32,017 nt of DNA from an uncultured Eubacteriales bacterium (GCA_905210545.1 CAJLXC010000010.1:1-32017); one strand, 5' to 3'. Positions 13,276 to 21,865 are shown, counted from the first letter of the stretch. The notes: generated by a model from the letters alone, not told the origin. Numbers and translations are program-made.

Positions 13276-13959
13276 ATGCAGGGAGTAAAATATTTTATTG
13301 CGATAACGCAAAGGGAATATACCGAACAATATCTCGATTTTTTGAGAAATGCGGGCAACGCGGTGGTGTTTACCAAGCTTACCAACGGAACAGCCACCGA
13401 CAGCACTCTGAATTGTTTAGGACTTGAAAAAACCGAAAAAATTATGCTCGAAGGTCTTGTCAGAGAAGAGAACGTTCCCGCGCTCAAAAAGGGGCTTATC
13501 AACGAGCTGGACATAAGTTCCGCGGGGAACGGTATCGCGTTTTTTATGCCGGTGGACGGAATCGGCGGCGGCACGGCTAAAAAATATCTTATAGGAGAAG
13601 CACCCGTTATAAAGCGGGAGGAGGAAGAAGAAAATATGGAAGAACGCAGTAAATTAGTTCTTATAATAATCGTTGCGGATAAAGGAACGACGGATCTCGT
13701 TATGGACGCGGCACGCGGGGCGGGAGCTTCCGGCGGAACGGTCGTCAGAGCGAAAGGTACGGGCGCGGAGATAGCCAAGTTCTTCGGAATATCCATCACG
13801 GAAGAAAAAGAAATGGTGTATATAGTAAGCAAGCGCGAATTGCGAGACGATATTATGCGCGCCGTAATGGAAAAAGCGGGTTGGGATACGCCCGCGCACG
13901 GCGTTGCGTTCTCGCTCCCCGTAGACAGCGTCGTCGGAATAAGAAGTTTAGAGAGCTGA
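13276..13959 (+). CDS. Tandem PII-like signalling protein (two fused PII-fold domains)
   Basis: This 227-residue protein holds two PII-like domains joined by an acidic linker. Domain 1 (about 1-105) has a degenerate T-loop region and ends with NGIAFFMPVDGIGG. Domain 2 (about 124-227) keeps the GGTVVRAKGTG nucleotide-loop region at 153-163 and ends with HGVAFSLPVDSVVGI. The paired endings show that the halves are homologous. The Tyr uridylylation site of classic GlnB is not seen. PII proteins normally are about 110 residues and form trimers, so the fusion is unusual. AGGAG precedes the ATG. The gene lies 9 bases after the DUF1538 gene, whose product is the likely target. The linker is encoded by an AGGAGG followed by an in-frame ATG (residue 121). 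Confidence 0.85.
   Translation: MQGVKYFIAITQREYTEQYLDFLRNAGNAVVFTKLTNGTATDSTLNCLGLEKTEKIMLEGLVREENVPALKKGLINELDISSAGNGIAFFMPVDGIGGGTAKKYLIGEAPVIKREEEEENMEERSKLVLIIIVADKGTTDLVMDAARGAGASGGTVVRAKGTGAEIAKFFGISITEEKEMVYIVSKRELRDDIMRAVMEKAGWDTPAHGVAFSLPVDSVVGIRSLES
13619..13638 (+). promoter_or_regulatory. Internal ribosome-binding-like site and in-frame ATG in the tandem PII gene
   Basis: AGGAGG (13619-13624) and GAAGAAG lie just before ATG at 13636-13638, which is in frame with the PII gene (codon 121). Initiation here would yield a separate 107-residue PII-like protein made only of domain 2. The 11-base spacing is slightly long but usable. Confidence 0.5.
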
Positions 13960-13962
13960 ATC

Positions 13963-14445
13963 ATGCAGGACGACGGAATAAAAAGCGAAGCTTGTTATAA
14001 AACCGAGCTTGATAAAAACGGCGCGATAGCGTTCGTGCCGAGCGGCAACAGTATGTGGCCGATTTTAAAAAATAAAGGTCAATCCGTTATAGTGGTAAAA
14101 AAGACGGCTCGTCTCGACCGGTTCGACGTGGCTTTATACGAAAGACCTAACGGGGTTTACGTTCTGCACCGCGTTATGAAGCCCGAACAAGACGGTTATA
14201 CCGTCTGCGGTGACAGTCAGTTCAGTACGGAACGTGTAAAAGAAGAACAGGTTTTCGGCGTGATGACGGGTTTTTATCGCGGTAAAAAGTTTGTGTCGTG
14301 TACCGACGAGAAATACAAAAAGGAAGTCGAAAACTGGTATAAAAAAGCCAAAATCCGTAAATTGCGACTTAAATTTTTCTACCTGCGGGTGAGAGTTAAA
14401 AGTTTATTCGCGCGGGTTTTCGGTCGTAAAATGAAAAAAGATTAA
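13963..14445 (+). CDS. S24/S26-type peptidase with Ser/His motif, small
   Basis: This 160-residue protein resembles the peptidase core shared by signal peptidase I and LexA-type S24/S26 families. It has VPSGNSMWPIL at 25-35 with Ser30 as the likely nucleophile, DVALYERPNG at 55-64, VLHRVM at 67-72, and CGDSQF at 82-87, the place of the usual GDN motif. Where LepB has a catalytic Lys, this protein has His69, as in ER-type SipW-like signal peptidases. No N-terminal membrane helix is visible. The C-terminus (about 110-160) is strongly basic with an amphipathic look. It starts 3 bases after the PII gene and lacks a strong ribosome binding site, so translation is probably coupled. The substrate is unknown. 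Confidence 0.75.
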   Translation: MQDDGIKSEACYKTELDKNGAIAFVPSGNSMWPILKNKGQSVIVVKKTARLDRFDVALYERPNGVYVLHRVMKPEQDGYTVCGDSQFSTERVKEEQVFGVMTGFYRGKKFVSCTDEKYKKEVENWYKKAKIRKLRLKFFYLRVRVKSLFARVFGRKMKKD

Positions 14446-14460
14446 AAAGGAGTTTGCGCT

Positions 14461-15720
14461 ATGAAATATCTTGAAGAAATCGGCGCGAAAGCAAAAGACG
14501 CGGCGGCGGAATTAGGAACTTTAAATGAAGAAACGGTGAACGCCGCGCTCGGCAAAGCCGCGGAATATCTAAGGAAAAACGCGGAATTCCTTAAAAAAGA
14601 GAACGCGATCGATTTAGAAAACGCGGAAAAGAAAGGGCTTTCCGCCGCGTTTATCGACAGGCTTACGTTGACAGATAAGGTTATAGAAGGCATTGCGGTC
14701 GGCATAGAACAGGTCGCAAAGCTCGATAATCCCGTAGGCAAGGTTCTGTATTCTTACAGAAACGAAGAACAGGATATAGACGTAAAAAAAATAGCCGTGC
14801 CGTTCGGAGTTATCGGTATAATTTTCGAGTCGCGCCCCAACGTTGCGGCGGACGCTTTCGCGCTGTGCTTTAAAACGCGCAACGCGGTTATACTCCGCGG
14901 CGGCAGCGACGCGGTGCGCTCCAACACGGCAATCGTAAAGGTTCTTAAAGACGCGCTTAAAGCTTGCGGAATAAACGAGAACGCCGTCGCCGCGATAGAA
15001 GATACTTCGCGCGAAACGGCTGCGGAATTTATGAAGCTTAACGGGTATCTCGATCTGCTTATTCCGCGCGGGGGAGCGAGCCTTATTAAAACCGCGCTTA
15101 AAGAAGCAACCGTTCCCGTGATAGAAACGGGACTCGGCAATTGTCACGTATACGTGGACAAATGCGCAGATATAGTTATGGCGACTAACGTTGTTTATAA
15201 CGCCAAAACGCAGCGTTACGGCGTGTGCAACGCCTGCGAATCGCTGGTTATTCATTCGGGAATATTAAACGACGCTCTGCCCGACATTGCCGAAAAACTT
15301 GCGGAAAAGGGCGTGGAAATACGTTGCGACGAAAGGTCGTTTGAAACGATAAAAACCGTTCCCGGCGTAGTCCGCGCCCAAGAAGAGGATTTTTACGCGG
15401 AATACGACGCGGCGATTATTTCCGTAAAAACGGTTGACGATTTGTCGGAAGCGATTGCGCATATCAACAAGTGTTCAACTCACCATTCGGACGCGATAAT
15501 AACCGAAGATTTGTCCGCGGCGGAAAAATTCCTGAACGGCGTCGATTCGGCGTGCGTATACCACAACGCTTCCACGCGGTTTTCGGACGGGTTCGTGTTC
15601 GGACTCGGCGCGGAGATAGGTATCTCCACTCAGAAGTTGCACGCGAGAGGACCTATGGGGTTAAACGCGCTTTGCACGACGAAATACGTCGTTAAAGGCA
15701 ACGGCTCGGTAAGAAAATGA
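14461..15720 (+). CDS. proA: Gamma-glutamyl phosphate reductase
   Basis: This 419-residue enzyme reduces gamma-glutamyl phosphate to glutamate-5-semialdehyde with NADPH, the second step of proline synthesis. The aldehyde-dehydrogenase-fold signature motifs are present: VPFGVIGIIFESRPNV at about 117-132, RGGSDA around 147, and RYGVCNACESLVIH with catalytic Cys256. The C-terminus LHARGPMGLNALCTTKYVV is typical, and length is normal. AAGGAG lies before the ATG. proB, usually adjacent, is not in this window. The gene sits between an S24/S26 peptidase gene and a YgjP-like protease gene that overlaps its stop by 4 bases. Confidence 0.96.
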   Translation: MKYLEEIGAKAKDAAAELGTLNEETVNAALGKAAEYLRKNAEFLKKENAIDLENAEKKGLSAAFIDRLTLTDKVIEGIAVGIEQVAKLDNPVGKVLYSYRNEEQDIDVKKIAVPFGVIGIIFESRPNVAADAFALCFKTRNAVILRGGSDAVRSNTAIVKVLKDALKACGINENAVAAIEDTSRETAAEFMKLNGYLDLLIPRGGASLIKTALKEATVPVIETGLGNCHVYVDKCADIVMATNVVYNAKTQRYGVCNACESLVIHSGILNDALPDIAEKLAEKGVEIRCDERSFETIKTVPGVVRAQEEDFYAEYDAAIISVKTVDDLSEAIAHINKCSTHHSDAIITEDLSAAEKFLNGVDSACVYHNASTRFSDGFVFGLGAEIGISTQKLHARGPMGLNALCTTKYVVKGNGSVRK

Positions 15721-16271
15721 TGCCGACGGAGAGTTTTTCGTATACGATCGTAAAAAGCCGCAGGCGCACGCTTGCCGCGGAAGTTCGTCCGGACGGCTCG
15801 GTGACGATACGCGTGCCGCTCGCGGCGGGGAAAAAAGACGTTGAAAGGTTTTTAACCGAAAAATCCGACTGGATAGCAAAGCACGTAAAAGCCGCGCAAA
15901 GCGGAAGTAAGCAGGAAAAACTCACCGAAAAAGAACTGAAAGAGCTGAAAAAACGCGCAAAGCGGTTTTTTTGCGAAAAGGTCGCGCGTTTTGCGGATCT
16001 GACGGAAGTGTCTTACGGCGGAATTTCCGTAAGAAGTCAGAAAACGCTTTGGGGCAGCTGCACGAGAAAAGGCAATCTTTCATTTAATTGTCTGTTGCTG
16101 CTTTTGCCGGAAGAAATAGCCGACTACGTGGTCGTTCACGAATTATGCCACAGAAAACGTATGGATCACTCGCCGTTATTCTGGAAAGAGGTGGAAAAAA
16201 TCCTGCCCGATTATAAAGCAAGGAAAAAATATCTTAAATCGGAAGGGCGCAAAGTCCTCGCAAGGCTTTGA
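15717..16271 (+). CDS. YgjP-like metallopeptidase domain protein (DUF45/M48 type)
   Basis: This 184-residue protein is a predicted zinc metalloprotease. It has WGSCTRKGNLSFN at 112-124, a hallmark of the YgjP/SprT-like group, and the zinc motif HELCH at 141-145. His151 in DHSPLFW is the likely third ligand and Glu142 the catalytic base. It is shorter than the usual 220-240 residues but has the complete C-terminal catalytic part. Its ATG overlaps the proA stop (ATGA), with a second ATG one codon later. A strong hairpin closes the unit after it. The substrate is unknown for the family. Confidence 0.88.
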   Translation: MMPTESFSYTIVKSRRRTLAAEVRPDGSVTIRVPLAAGKKDVERFLTEKSDWIAKHVKAAQSGSKQEKLTEKELKELKKRAKRFFCEKVARFADLTEVSYGGISVRSQKTLWGSCTRKGNLSFNCLLLLLPEEIADYVVVHELCHRKRMDHSPLFWKEVEKILPDYKARKKYLKSEGRKVLARL

Positions 16272-16289
16272 ATATAAAAACGTACGGCG

Positions 16290-16329
16290 CGGCGCGGAGA
16301 TAATTTCATCTCCGCGCCGAAGTATTTTA
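16290..16329 (+). terminator. Terminator closing the DUF1538-PII-proA-YgjP unit
   Basis: A 12-bp GC-rich stem (16290-16301 with 16308-16319) has a 6-base loop and is followed by AAGTATTTTAAAA. The T tract starts a few bases late, so termination may be partial. Confidence 0.75.
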
Positions 16330-16467
16330 AAAAAATTTTTCGTCAAAAAAAGGGTTTTCGGGTTTTACGGCGTATTATTATACGTTGATGAATTTATAAA
16401 AATCATAACGCCTGCACGGTAAACGGGGAATATCCGAGAGATAAACGCCGTCGGAGGTAACGTAATA

Positions 16468-17463
16468 ATGAAAGAAAAAACTTTATTGTTCGAGCAGACT
16501 TTTCTTTCGCCGTACGCAAAAAAATCAGCCGATTCGGTCGGAAGACTTCGTTCCGAAGAGCCTTGCCCTATGCGCACGGACTTCCAGCGCGACAGAGATC
16601 GTATAATTCATTGCAAAGCTTTCAGACGGCTTAAAAACAAAACGCAGGTATTTTTTTCGCCGGAAGGCGACCATTACAGAACGCGGCTCACGCATACTCT
16701 CACCGTTTCGCAGGTTGCAAGGGGTATCGCACGCGCGCTCTCGTTAAACGAAGACTTAACCGAAGCCATCGCGTTGGGTCACGATCTCGGGCATACGCCG
16801 TTCGGTCATTCCGGCGAGCGGATACTAAACAAACTTAACCCCGCGGGCTTTAAGCATAACGTGCAGTCCGGCAGAGTGGTGGATTTTCTCGAAGGCGACG
16901 GCGCGGGACTCAATCTCACGCGAGAAGTGGTTGACGGCATAATAAACCACAAACAGAATTGCAAGCCCAAAACGCTCGAAGGCAAAGCCGTTTCTATTGC
17001 GGACAGGATAGCTTATATCAATCACGATATAGACGACGCCATTGACGGCGGCTTTATTACTTTCGACGAGCTGCCGCAGGATTTGATAGCGATTCTGGGC
17101 AAAACCTCGTCTAAACGCATAAACACTATGATTTTTTCTATATTTAAGCGCAGCGAAGGAGAAAACAGAGTGGAAATGGAGCCGGAAATCGCGGAAGCGA
17201 CCGCCGCGCTCAGGGCGTTCCTTTTTGAAAGAGTTTACGGCGACGATACTTTCAGAAAAGAAGAAATCAAAGCGGAGCGTATGATAACCTCGCTTTACGA
17301 GTATTATAAGAATAAACCGAGCGAGTTGCCCGACTTTTATCGGAACGAGGCGGAAACGTTCGGCGTGGACACGGCGTTATCCGATTATATCTCGGGTATG
17401 AGCGATACGTTCGTTGTAAAGGAGTTTACAAAACTGTTTATTCCCGACAAATGGGAATTATAA
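16468..17463 (+). CDS. dgt: Deoxyguanosinetriphosphate triphosphohydrolase-like HD protein
   Basis: This 331-residue HD-domain enzyme cleaves dNTPs, classically dGTP, to the nucleoside and tripolyphosphate, and so adjusts the dNTP pool. The metal and substrate motifs are RTRLTHT with His76, GHDLGHTPFGH with His105-Asp106, and the downstream FKHNVQSGRVVD and IADRIAYINHD. Length fits the Clostridia-type Dgt that precedes dnaG. GGAGG lies 11 bases before the ATG. The leader of about 140 bases after the previous terminator must hold its promoter, but I find no strong match. It opens the dgt-dnaG-rpoD-trmK cluster. Confidence 0.92.
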   Translation: MKEKTLLFEQTFLSPYAKKSADSVGRLRSEEPCPMRTDFQRDRDRIIHCKAFRRLKNKTQVFFSPEGDHYRTRLTHTLTVSQVARGIARALSLNEDLTEAIALGHDLGHTPFGHSGERILNKLNPAGFKHNVQSGRVVDFLEGDGAGLNLTREVVDGIINHKQNCKPKTLEGKAVSIADRIAYINHDIDDAIDGGFITFDELPQDLIAILGKTSSKRINTMIFSIFKRSEGENRVEMEPEIAEATAALRAFLFERVYGDDTFRKEEIKAERMITSLYEYYKNKPSELPDFYRNEAETFGVDTALSDYISGMSDTFVVKEFTKLFIPDKWEL

Positions 17464-17499
17464 GATAAAAAGCCCCTTCCGGGCGGCGGAAACGATAAA

Positions 17500-19296
17500 A
17501 TGAGAGGATTTGACGCAAAGTTCATAGACGAGCTTAAAAACAAAAACGACATAGCGGACGTGGTGGGAAAGTACGTTCCTTTAGAAAGGAAGGGCGGCAA
17601 CTTTTGGGGAAGATGCCCCTTTCACCACGAAAAAACCGCGTCTTTCTGCGTTAATCCGCAGGGGCAGTTTTATTATTGCTTCGGCTGTCATAAATCGGGT
17701 GACGTGATAAGTTTTATCCGTGAAATAGAATCGCTCGACTTTGCCGACGCGGTGAAACTGCTTGCGGAACGCGCGAAAATGCCGCTCCCGGACGTCAGGT
17801 ACGACGACGAGCAGGTCAGGGAACAAAAAAAGAGAAAAGAGAGGCTGTTGTCGCTTTTAAGGGATACCGCGCTGTTTTACGCGCATAATCTGAGAACCCC
17901 CGCGGCGACAAAGCACGTCGATTATATTTATAAACGCAAAATAACCAACGAAACGGTGATGAGATTCGGACTCGGCGCGTCACTCGACTTTAAAGGACTT
18001 CCGTCCTATCTCAGAACCAAAGGCTATACCGACGAAGAAATGGTCGCGTCCGGCGCGGTCGGAGAAAAAAACAGTAGATATTTCGACTGGCTCGGCGGAA
18101 GACTTATTATCCCCGTTATCGATCAGTTCGGCAACGTGGTCGCGTTCGACGGGAGAAGAATCGACGACGGCAAAGAACAGAAATATATCAACACGCGCGA
18201 AACGGCGGTGTTTTCCAAAGGCAAAACGCTGTTTAACATAAACAACCTTAAAAAGGTGAAAAACGAGAAAGGTCTTACGGACGTCATTATCGTAGAAGGA
18301 CATTTAGACGTAGTGACCGTTTCGCAGGCGGGTTTTCCCAACGTGGTGGCGAGCATGGGTACTTCTCTTACCAAAGATCAGGCGAGAATGCTGAAACGCT
18401 ACACGGACAAGGCGTATATCAGTTACGACGGGGATTTCGCGGGGCAGAAGGCTACCGTCCGCGGACTTGAAATTCTGCGCGACGAAGGACTCGAAGTAAA
18501 AATCGTTTCTCTGCCCGACGGAAAAGACCCCGACGACGTTATCAAAACGGAGGGCGCGGAAGCTTACAGAAAATACGTGGCGGACGCTATGCCTCTCATA
18601 GATTTCAAACTGCAAGTGATTAAACGCGCGTTCGATCTGAACACGGTGGACGGCAAACGCAAATATGCTTCAAACGCGATTCGCGTTATAAGAGAAAGTC
18701 CTTCCGCCGCGGAACAGGAAGACCTGCTTAAAGCCGTGCGGGAAGCCACGGGTTTTACGTTTGAGGCGTTAAAGAGAGAATTATACAGCGAGGTTTTGCC
18801 GGAAGAAGTAAAAACCGTTCCCGTCCCCGACATAGTAAAGGAAACGGGCGACAAAACGACTATGGCGGCGAGTTTCGTTTTGTATGCGTTTCTGTTCGGC
18901 AAGAGCTACGCGCAGGATACGGATATAAACGAGATAGAATTTACTCTCCCCGCACATATTGCGATAAAAAGCTATATTCAGGAAAAAACCGAAGCGGGAG
19001 AACGGCCTCGGTTTACCGATTTGTACGAGATTCTGCCGGAAGAATACGGCGAAGAACGCGACAGAATAGCGAGAATGGAAACGGACGGCAGGCGCGTCGG
19101 CGCGAAAAAATTCGACGAAGCCACGTACTTCGACGATTGCGTGAGAACGCTTAAAATATACGAGCTGGAAAGAAAGGCGGAAATGCTGACTTCGCGATTC
19201 AAGGCTGAAACCGACGAGGACGTACGCAGGTCGGTCGCGGAAGAACTTAATTCCGTAATGAAACAAAAAAGTCTTATTACCGGACGGCGAGAATAA
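17500..19296 (+). CDS. dnaG: DNA primase
   Basis: This 598-residue primase makes RNA primers at the replication fork. The N-terminal CHC2 zinc finger is visible as Cys39-x2-His42 and Cys60-x2-Cys63 with the usual 17-residue gap. The catalytic core and Toprim domain follow (VIIVEGHLDVVTV with its Glu, then SYDGDFAGQKA and DGKDPDD). The C-terminal region from about 430 is the helicase-interacting part. Length is typical. It starts 36 bases after dgt with only a weak ribosome binding site. The order dnaG-rpoD is the conserved macromolecular-synthesis arrangement of Gram-positive bacteria. Confidence 0.97.
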   Translation: MRGFDAKFIDELKNKNDIADVVGKYVPLERKGGNFWGRCPFHHEKTASFCVNPQGQFYYCFGCHKSGDVISFIREIESLDFADAVKLLAERAKMPLPDVRYDDEQVREQKKRKERLLSLLRDTALFYAHNLRTPAATKHVDYIYKRKITNETVMRFGLGASLDFKGLPSYLRTKGYTDEEMVASGAVGEKNSRYFDWLGGRLIIPVIDQFGNVVAFDGRRIDDGKEQKYINTRETAVFSKGKTLFNINNLKKVKNEKGLTDVIIVEGHLDVVTVSQAGFPNVVASMGTSLTKDQARMLKRYTDKAYISYDGDFAGQKATVRGLEILRDEGLEVKIVSLPDGKDPDDVIKTEGAEAYRKYVADAMPLIDFKLQVIKRAFDLNTVDGKRKYASNAIRVIRESPSAAEQEDLLKAVREATGFTFEALKRELYSEVLPEEVKTVPVPDIVKETGDKTTMAASFVLYAFLFGKSYAQDTDINEIEFTLPAHIAIKSYIQEKTEAGERPRFTDLYEILPEEYGEERDRIARMETDGRRVGAKKFDEATYFDDCVRTLKIYELERKAEMLTSRFKAETDEDVRRSVAEELNSVMKQKSLITGRRE

Positions 19297-19325
19297 CGGA
19301 AAAATCAAGGAGCGATTTTATAACG

Positions 19326-20438
19326 ATGGAAGAAAAGAAAGAACTTACCGAAGCCGCGCCCGAAGCGCAACAAGGAATCGAAGAACAAGGACTCAGCGAA
19401 GATCTGAAAAGACTCGTGGGGGATATTGTTCTCGAATTCAAAAAAAGCGGAAGCATAACCACTTCGCAGCTTTTGGACAAGTTGGAGAAATACGACGCCG
19501 GACCTAACGATATAGAAGAAGTATACAGAATTTTAGACGCTTCCGGCATTCAGGTGATAAACGAATACGAGAGAGATAAAGACCTTTACGATCAGCTTTT
19601 GCAGGAAGTCAGTATGGACGATCCCGTAAAAATGTATCTTAAAGATATCGGCAAAGTTCCGCTGCTTCTTCCCGACGAAGAAACGGAGCTTGCAAAGCGA
19701 ATGTTAGACGGCGACGAAATCGCAAAACGTCTGCTTTCCGAAGCGAATTTAAGGCTCGTCGTTTCTATCGCAAAACGTTATATGGGCAGAGGCATGCAGT
19801 TTCTCGACCTGATTCAGGAAGGGAATCTGGGGCTTATGAAGGCAGTAGAAAAGTTCGATTATCAGAAAGGGTTTAAGTTTTCTACCTATGCTACCTGGTG
19901 GATAAGGCAAGCCATAACCCGCGCCATCGCGGATCAGGCGAGAACGATAAGAATTCCCGTGCATATGGTAGAAACGATAAACAAACTTTTAAGAGTTTCC
20001 CGCAGACTTTCGCAGGAACTCGGCAGAGAACCCACTCCCGAAGAAATCGCAAACGAGCTGGGTATTCCCGAAGAGAGAGTTCGCGAAATACAGAAGATAG
20101 CGCAGGATCCCGTTTCGCTCGAAACGCCTATTGGCGAAGAAGAAGACAGCCACCTTTCCGATTTTATAGAAGACGAAGGCAGCACCGCTCCTACGGACGC
20201 CGTATCGTTCACGATGCTTAAAGAACAGCTGCTCGGCATACTCGACACGCTTACCCCGCGCGAAGAAAAGGTTTTGCGTTTGCGCTACGGACTCGACGAC
20301 GGCAGACCGAGAACGCTTGAAGAAGTCGGCAAAGAATTCAACGTTACCCGTGAAAGAATTCGTCAGATAGAAGCAAAGGCGCTCCGTAAGCTCCGTCACC
20401 CCAGCAGAAGCAAACGGCTTAAGGATTTTACCGAGTGA
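19326..20438 (+). CDS. rpoD: RNA polymerase primary sigma factor (SigA/RpoD)
   Basis: This 370-residue housekeeping sigma factor directs RNA polymerase to the TTGACA/TATAAT promoters found throughout the window. Region 1.1-like sequence lies at about 25-85. Region 1.2 begins near DPVKMYLKDIGKVPLL, region 2 includes DLIQEGNLGLMKAVEKFDY and TYATWWIRQAITRAI (-10 recognition), and region 3 follows. Region 4 ends with TLEEVGKEFNVTRERIRQIE and a conserved basic tail (-35 recognition). AAGGAG lies 10 bases before the ATG. The stop overlaps the GTG start of trmK by 4 bases. Confidence 0.98.
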   Translation: MEEKKELTEAAPEAQQGIEEQGLSEDLKRLVGDIVLEFKKSGSITTSQLLDKLEKYDAGPNDIEEVYRILDASGIQVINEYERDKDLYDQLLQEVSMDDPVKMYLKDIGKVPLLLPDEETELAKRMLDGDEIAKRLLSEANLRLVVSIAKRYMGRGMQFLDLIQEGNLGLMKAVEKFDYQKGFKFSTYATWWIRQAITRAIADQARTIRIPVHMVETINKLLRVSRRLSQELGREPTPEEIANELGIPEERVREIQKIAQDPVSLETPIGEEEDSHLSDFIEDEGSTAPTDAVSFTMLKEQLLGILDTLTPREEKVLRLRYGLDDGRPRTLEEVGKEFNVTRERIRQIEAKALRKLRHPSRSKRLKDFTE

Positions 20439-21091
20439 ACGGCAGAATAGAAGAACTCGTTTCCGCAATTCCTTATACGAATACGTTTGCGGACGTGGGT
20501 TGCGATCACGGTTACGTTGCGGAAGCGATGCTTAAAAGCGGAAAATGCAAAAAGGCGTACGTTTCGGACGTAAGCGAAAAATGTCTTGAAAAAGCAAAAA
20601 AACTCCTGGCGGGTTTTATCTCGGCGGGCAGCGCGGAAGCCGTGGTTTCGGACGGGTTTGAAAAACTCCCCTTATGCGAATGCGCGCTGATTGCGGGTAT
20701 GGGCGGCGAAGAAATCATAAAAATCGTTTCCGCCGCGGCTGAAAGAAAGGTTTTGCCCGATAAGCTCGTTCTTCAACCTATGAAAAATTTTGACCGCGTG
20801 CGCGATTGTTGCGTTAAAAACGGGTATAGAATAAAAAAAGACTACGTTTTTTACGTAAAAGACAAATATTATTTTATTATCGCGACAGAGCGGGGCAAAG
20901 ATTTCCTGTCGGAAGAAGAAAGAGAGTTCGGCAGAACGAATATTTCCGAACGCCCGTCGGATTTCGTCCGCTACGCGCGCGAAGAAAAGGAAAAACTTGC
21001 GCAGATACTTGACTCGGGTAATCTCTGCGACAGCGAGAGAGACAGAATAACCGAGAAAATAAAAAGGTTGAACGAATATGCAAAGTCTTGA
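20435..21091 (+). CDS. trmK: tRNA (adenine(22)-N(1))-methyltransferase
   Basis: This 218-residue SAM-dependent enzyme methylates A22 of tRNA. The Rossmann motif I is FADVGCDHGYVAEAML at 18-33, and the family-specific GMGGEEIIKI and VLQPMKN follow. The C-terminal coiled segment from about 170 matches the TrmK layout. The start is a GTG inside the last codon and stop of rpoD (GTGA), so translation is coupled to the sigma factor. The position directly after rpoD and before the Nif3-like gene is the usual order in Firmicutes. Confidence 0.92.
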   Translation: MNGRIEELVSAIPYTNTFADVGCDHGYVAEAMLKSGKCKKAYVSDVSEKCLEKAKKLLAGFISAGSAEAVVSDGFEKLPLCECALIAGMGGEEIIKIVSAAAERKVLPDKLVLQPMKNFDRVRDCCVKNGYRIKKDYVFYVKDKYYFIIATERGKDFLSEEEREFGRTNISERPSDFVRYAREEKEKLAQILDSGNLCDSERDRITEKIKRLNEYAKS

Positions 21092-21865
21092 TTCTTTTTT
21101 TGAAATCCTTGATAAACGCGCGCCGTTGGAACTCGATAAAAAACTTATCGAACGCGGCGATTACGACAACAGCGGAATAATCGTCAGGGTAAACGAGAGC
21201 GTAGAAAGAGTTTTGTTTTCTTTAGACCTTTCCGAAGCGTCTATGAAAAAAGCCGTAACCCTTTGCTGCGATACGATAGTAACGCATCACCCCGCTATTT
21301 ATAAGCCGATAAAGAGTTTAAGTTGCGGCGATTATTCGTCGCGGTCGGTGCAGCCGCGCGGCGCGGAATAAACGTCATTTCTATGCATCTTAATCTCGAC
21401 GTGGCGGAAGACGGAATAGACGCAAGCCTTTGTATGGGGCTTGGCGGAGAGGAATATAAAATTCTCGATATGACGGACGAGAAAACCGGATACGGCAGAG
21501 AATTTTCCGTAAAAAAACGCACCCTTTCGGAAATGAAAGCGTGCGCGAAAATGTCTTTCTGCGCTAAAAGGTTAATAACCTACGGCAATCCCGGAACGGA
21601 AATAAAAACCGTGGCGTCTTTTTGCGGCGGCGGTTCGGGATCCGCGCTTTCTTATCTCGAAAACGGCGGAAAAGCCGATCTTATCGTAACTTCCGATATG
21701 CCGCATCACGTAATAAAAGAAGCCTTGGAACGCGGCGTTTGCGTTATGCTTTTAACACACTACGCGTCCGAAAATTACGGATTTAACAGATATTACGAAA
21801 AAATCACCCGGGACGTCGGGGAAAAAGTGAAAACGTTCTTTTTCACAGACGGCAGGTTTATGTAA
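21078..21865 (+). pseudogene. Nif3-like dinuclear metal-centre protein, frameshifted
   Basis: The N-terminal part, in the frame starting at 21078, has the Nif3/YqfO pattern: YDNSGI, VLFSLDLSEASMKKAV and the metal-binding TIVTHHPAIYKPIKSL. After about 21335 that frame turns into nonsense and stops at 21369-21371. The rest, from AARRGINVISMHLNLD through ADLIVTSDMPHHV to the C-terminus at 21865, continues in the -1 frame. Together the pieces give a normal 260-residue Nif3-like protein, so one base is missing, most likely between 21333 and 21346. No slippery heptamer with the right phase is present, which argues against programmed frameshifting. A sequencing or assembly error is possible. The gene overlaps trmK by 14 bases. 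Confidence 0.8.

Noticed and set aside
21310..21340. Programmed -1 frameshifting in the Nif3-like gene
   Set aside because: T-TTA-AGT and A-AAG-AGT resemble but do not meet the X-XXY-YYZ rule, and no following stem-loop or pseudoknot is obvious.
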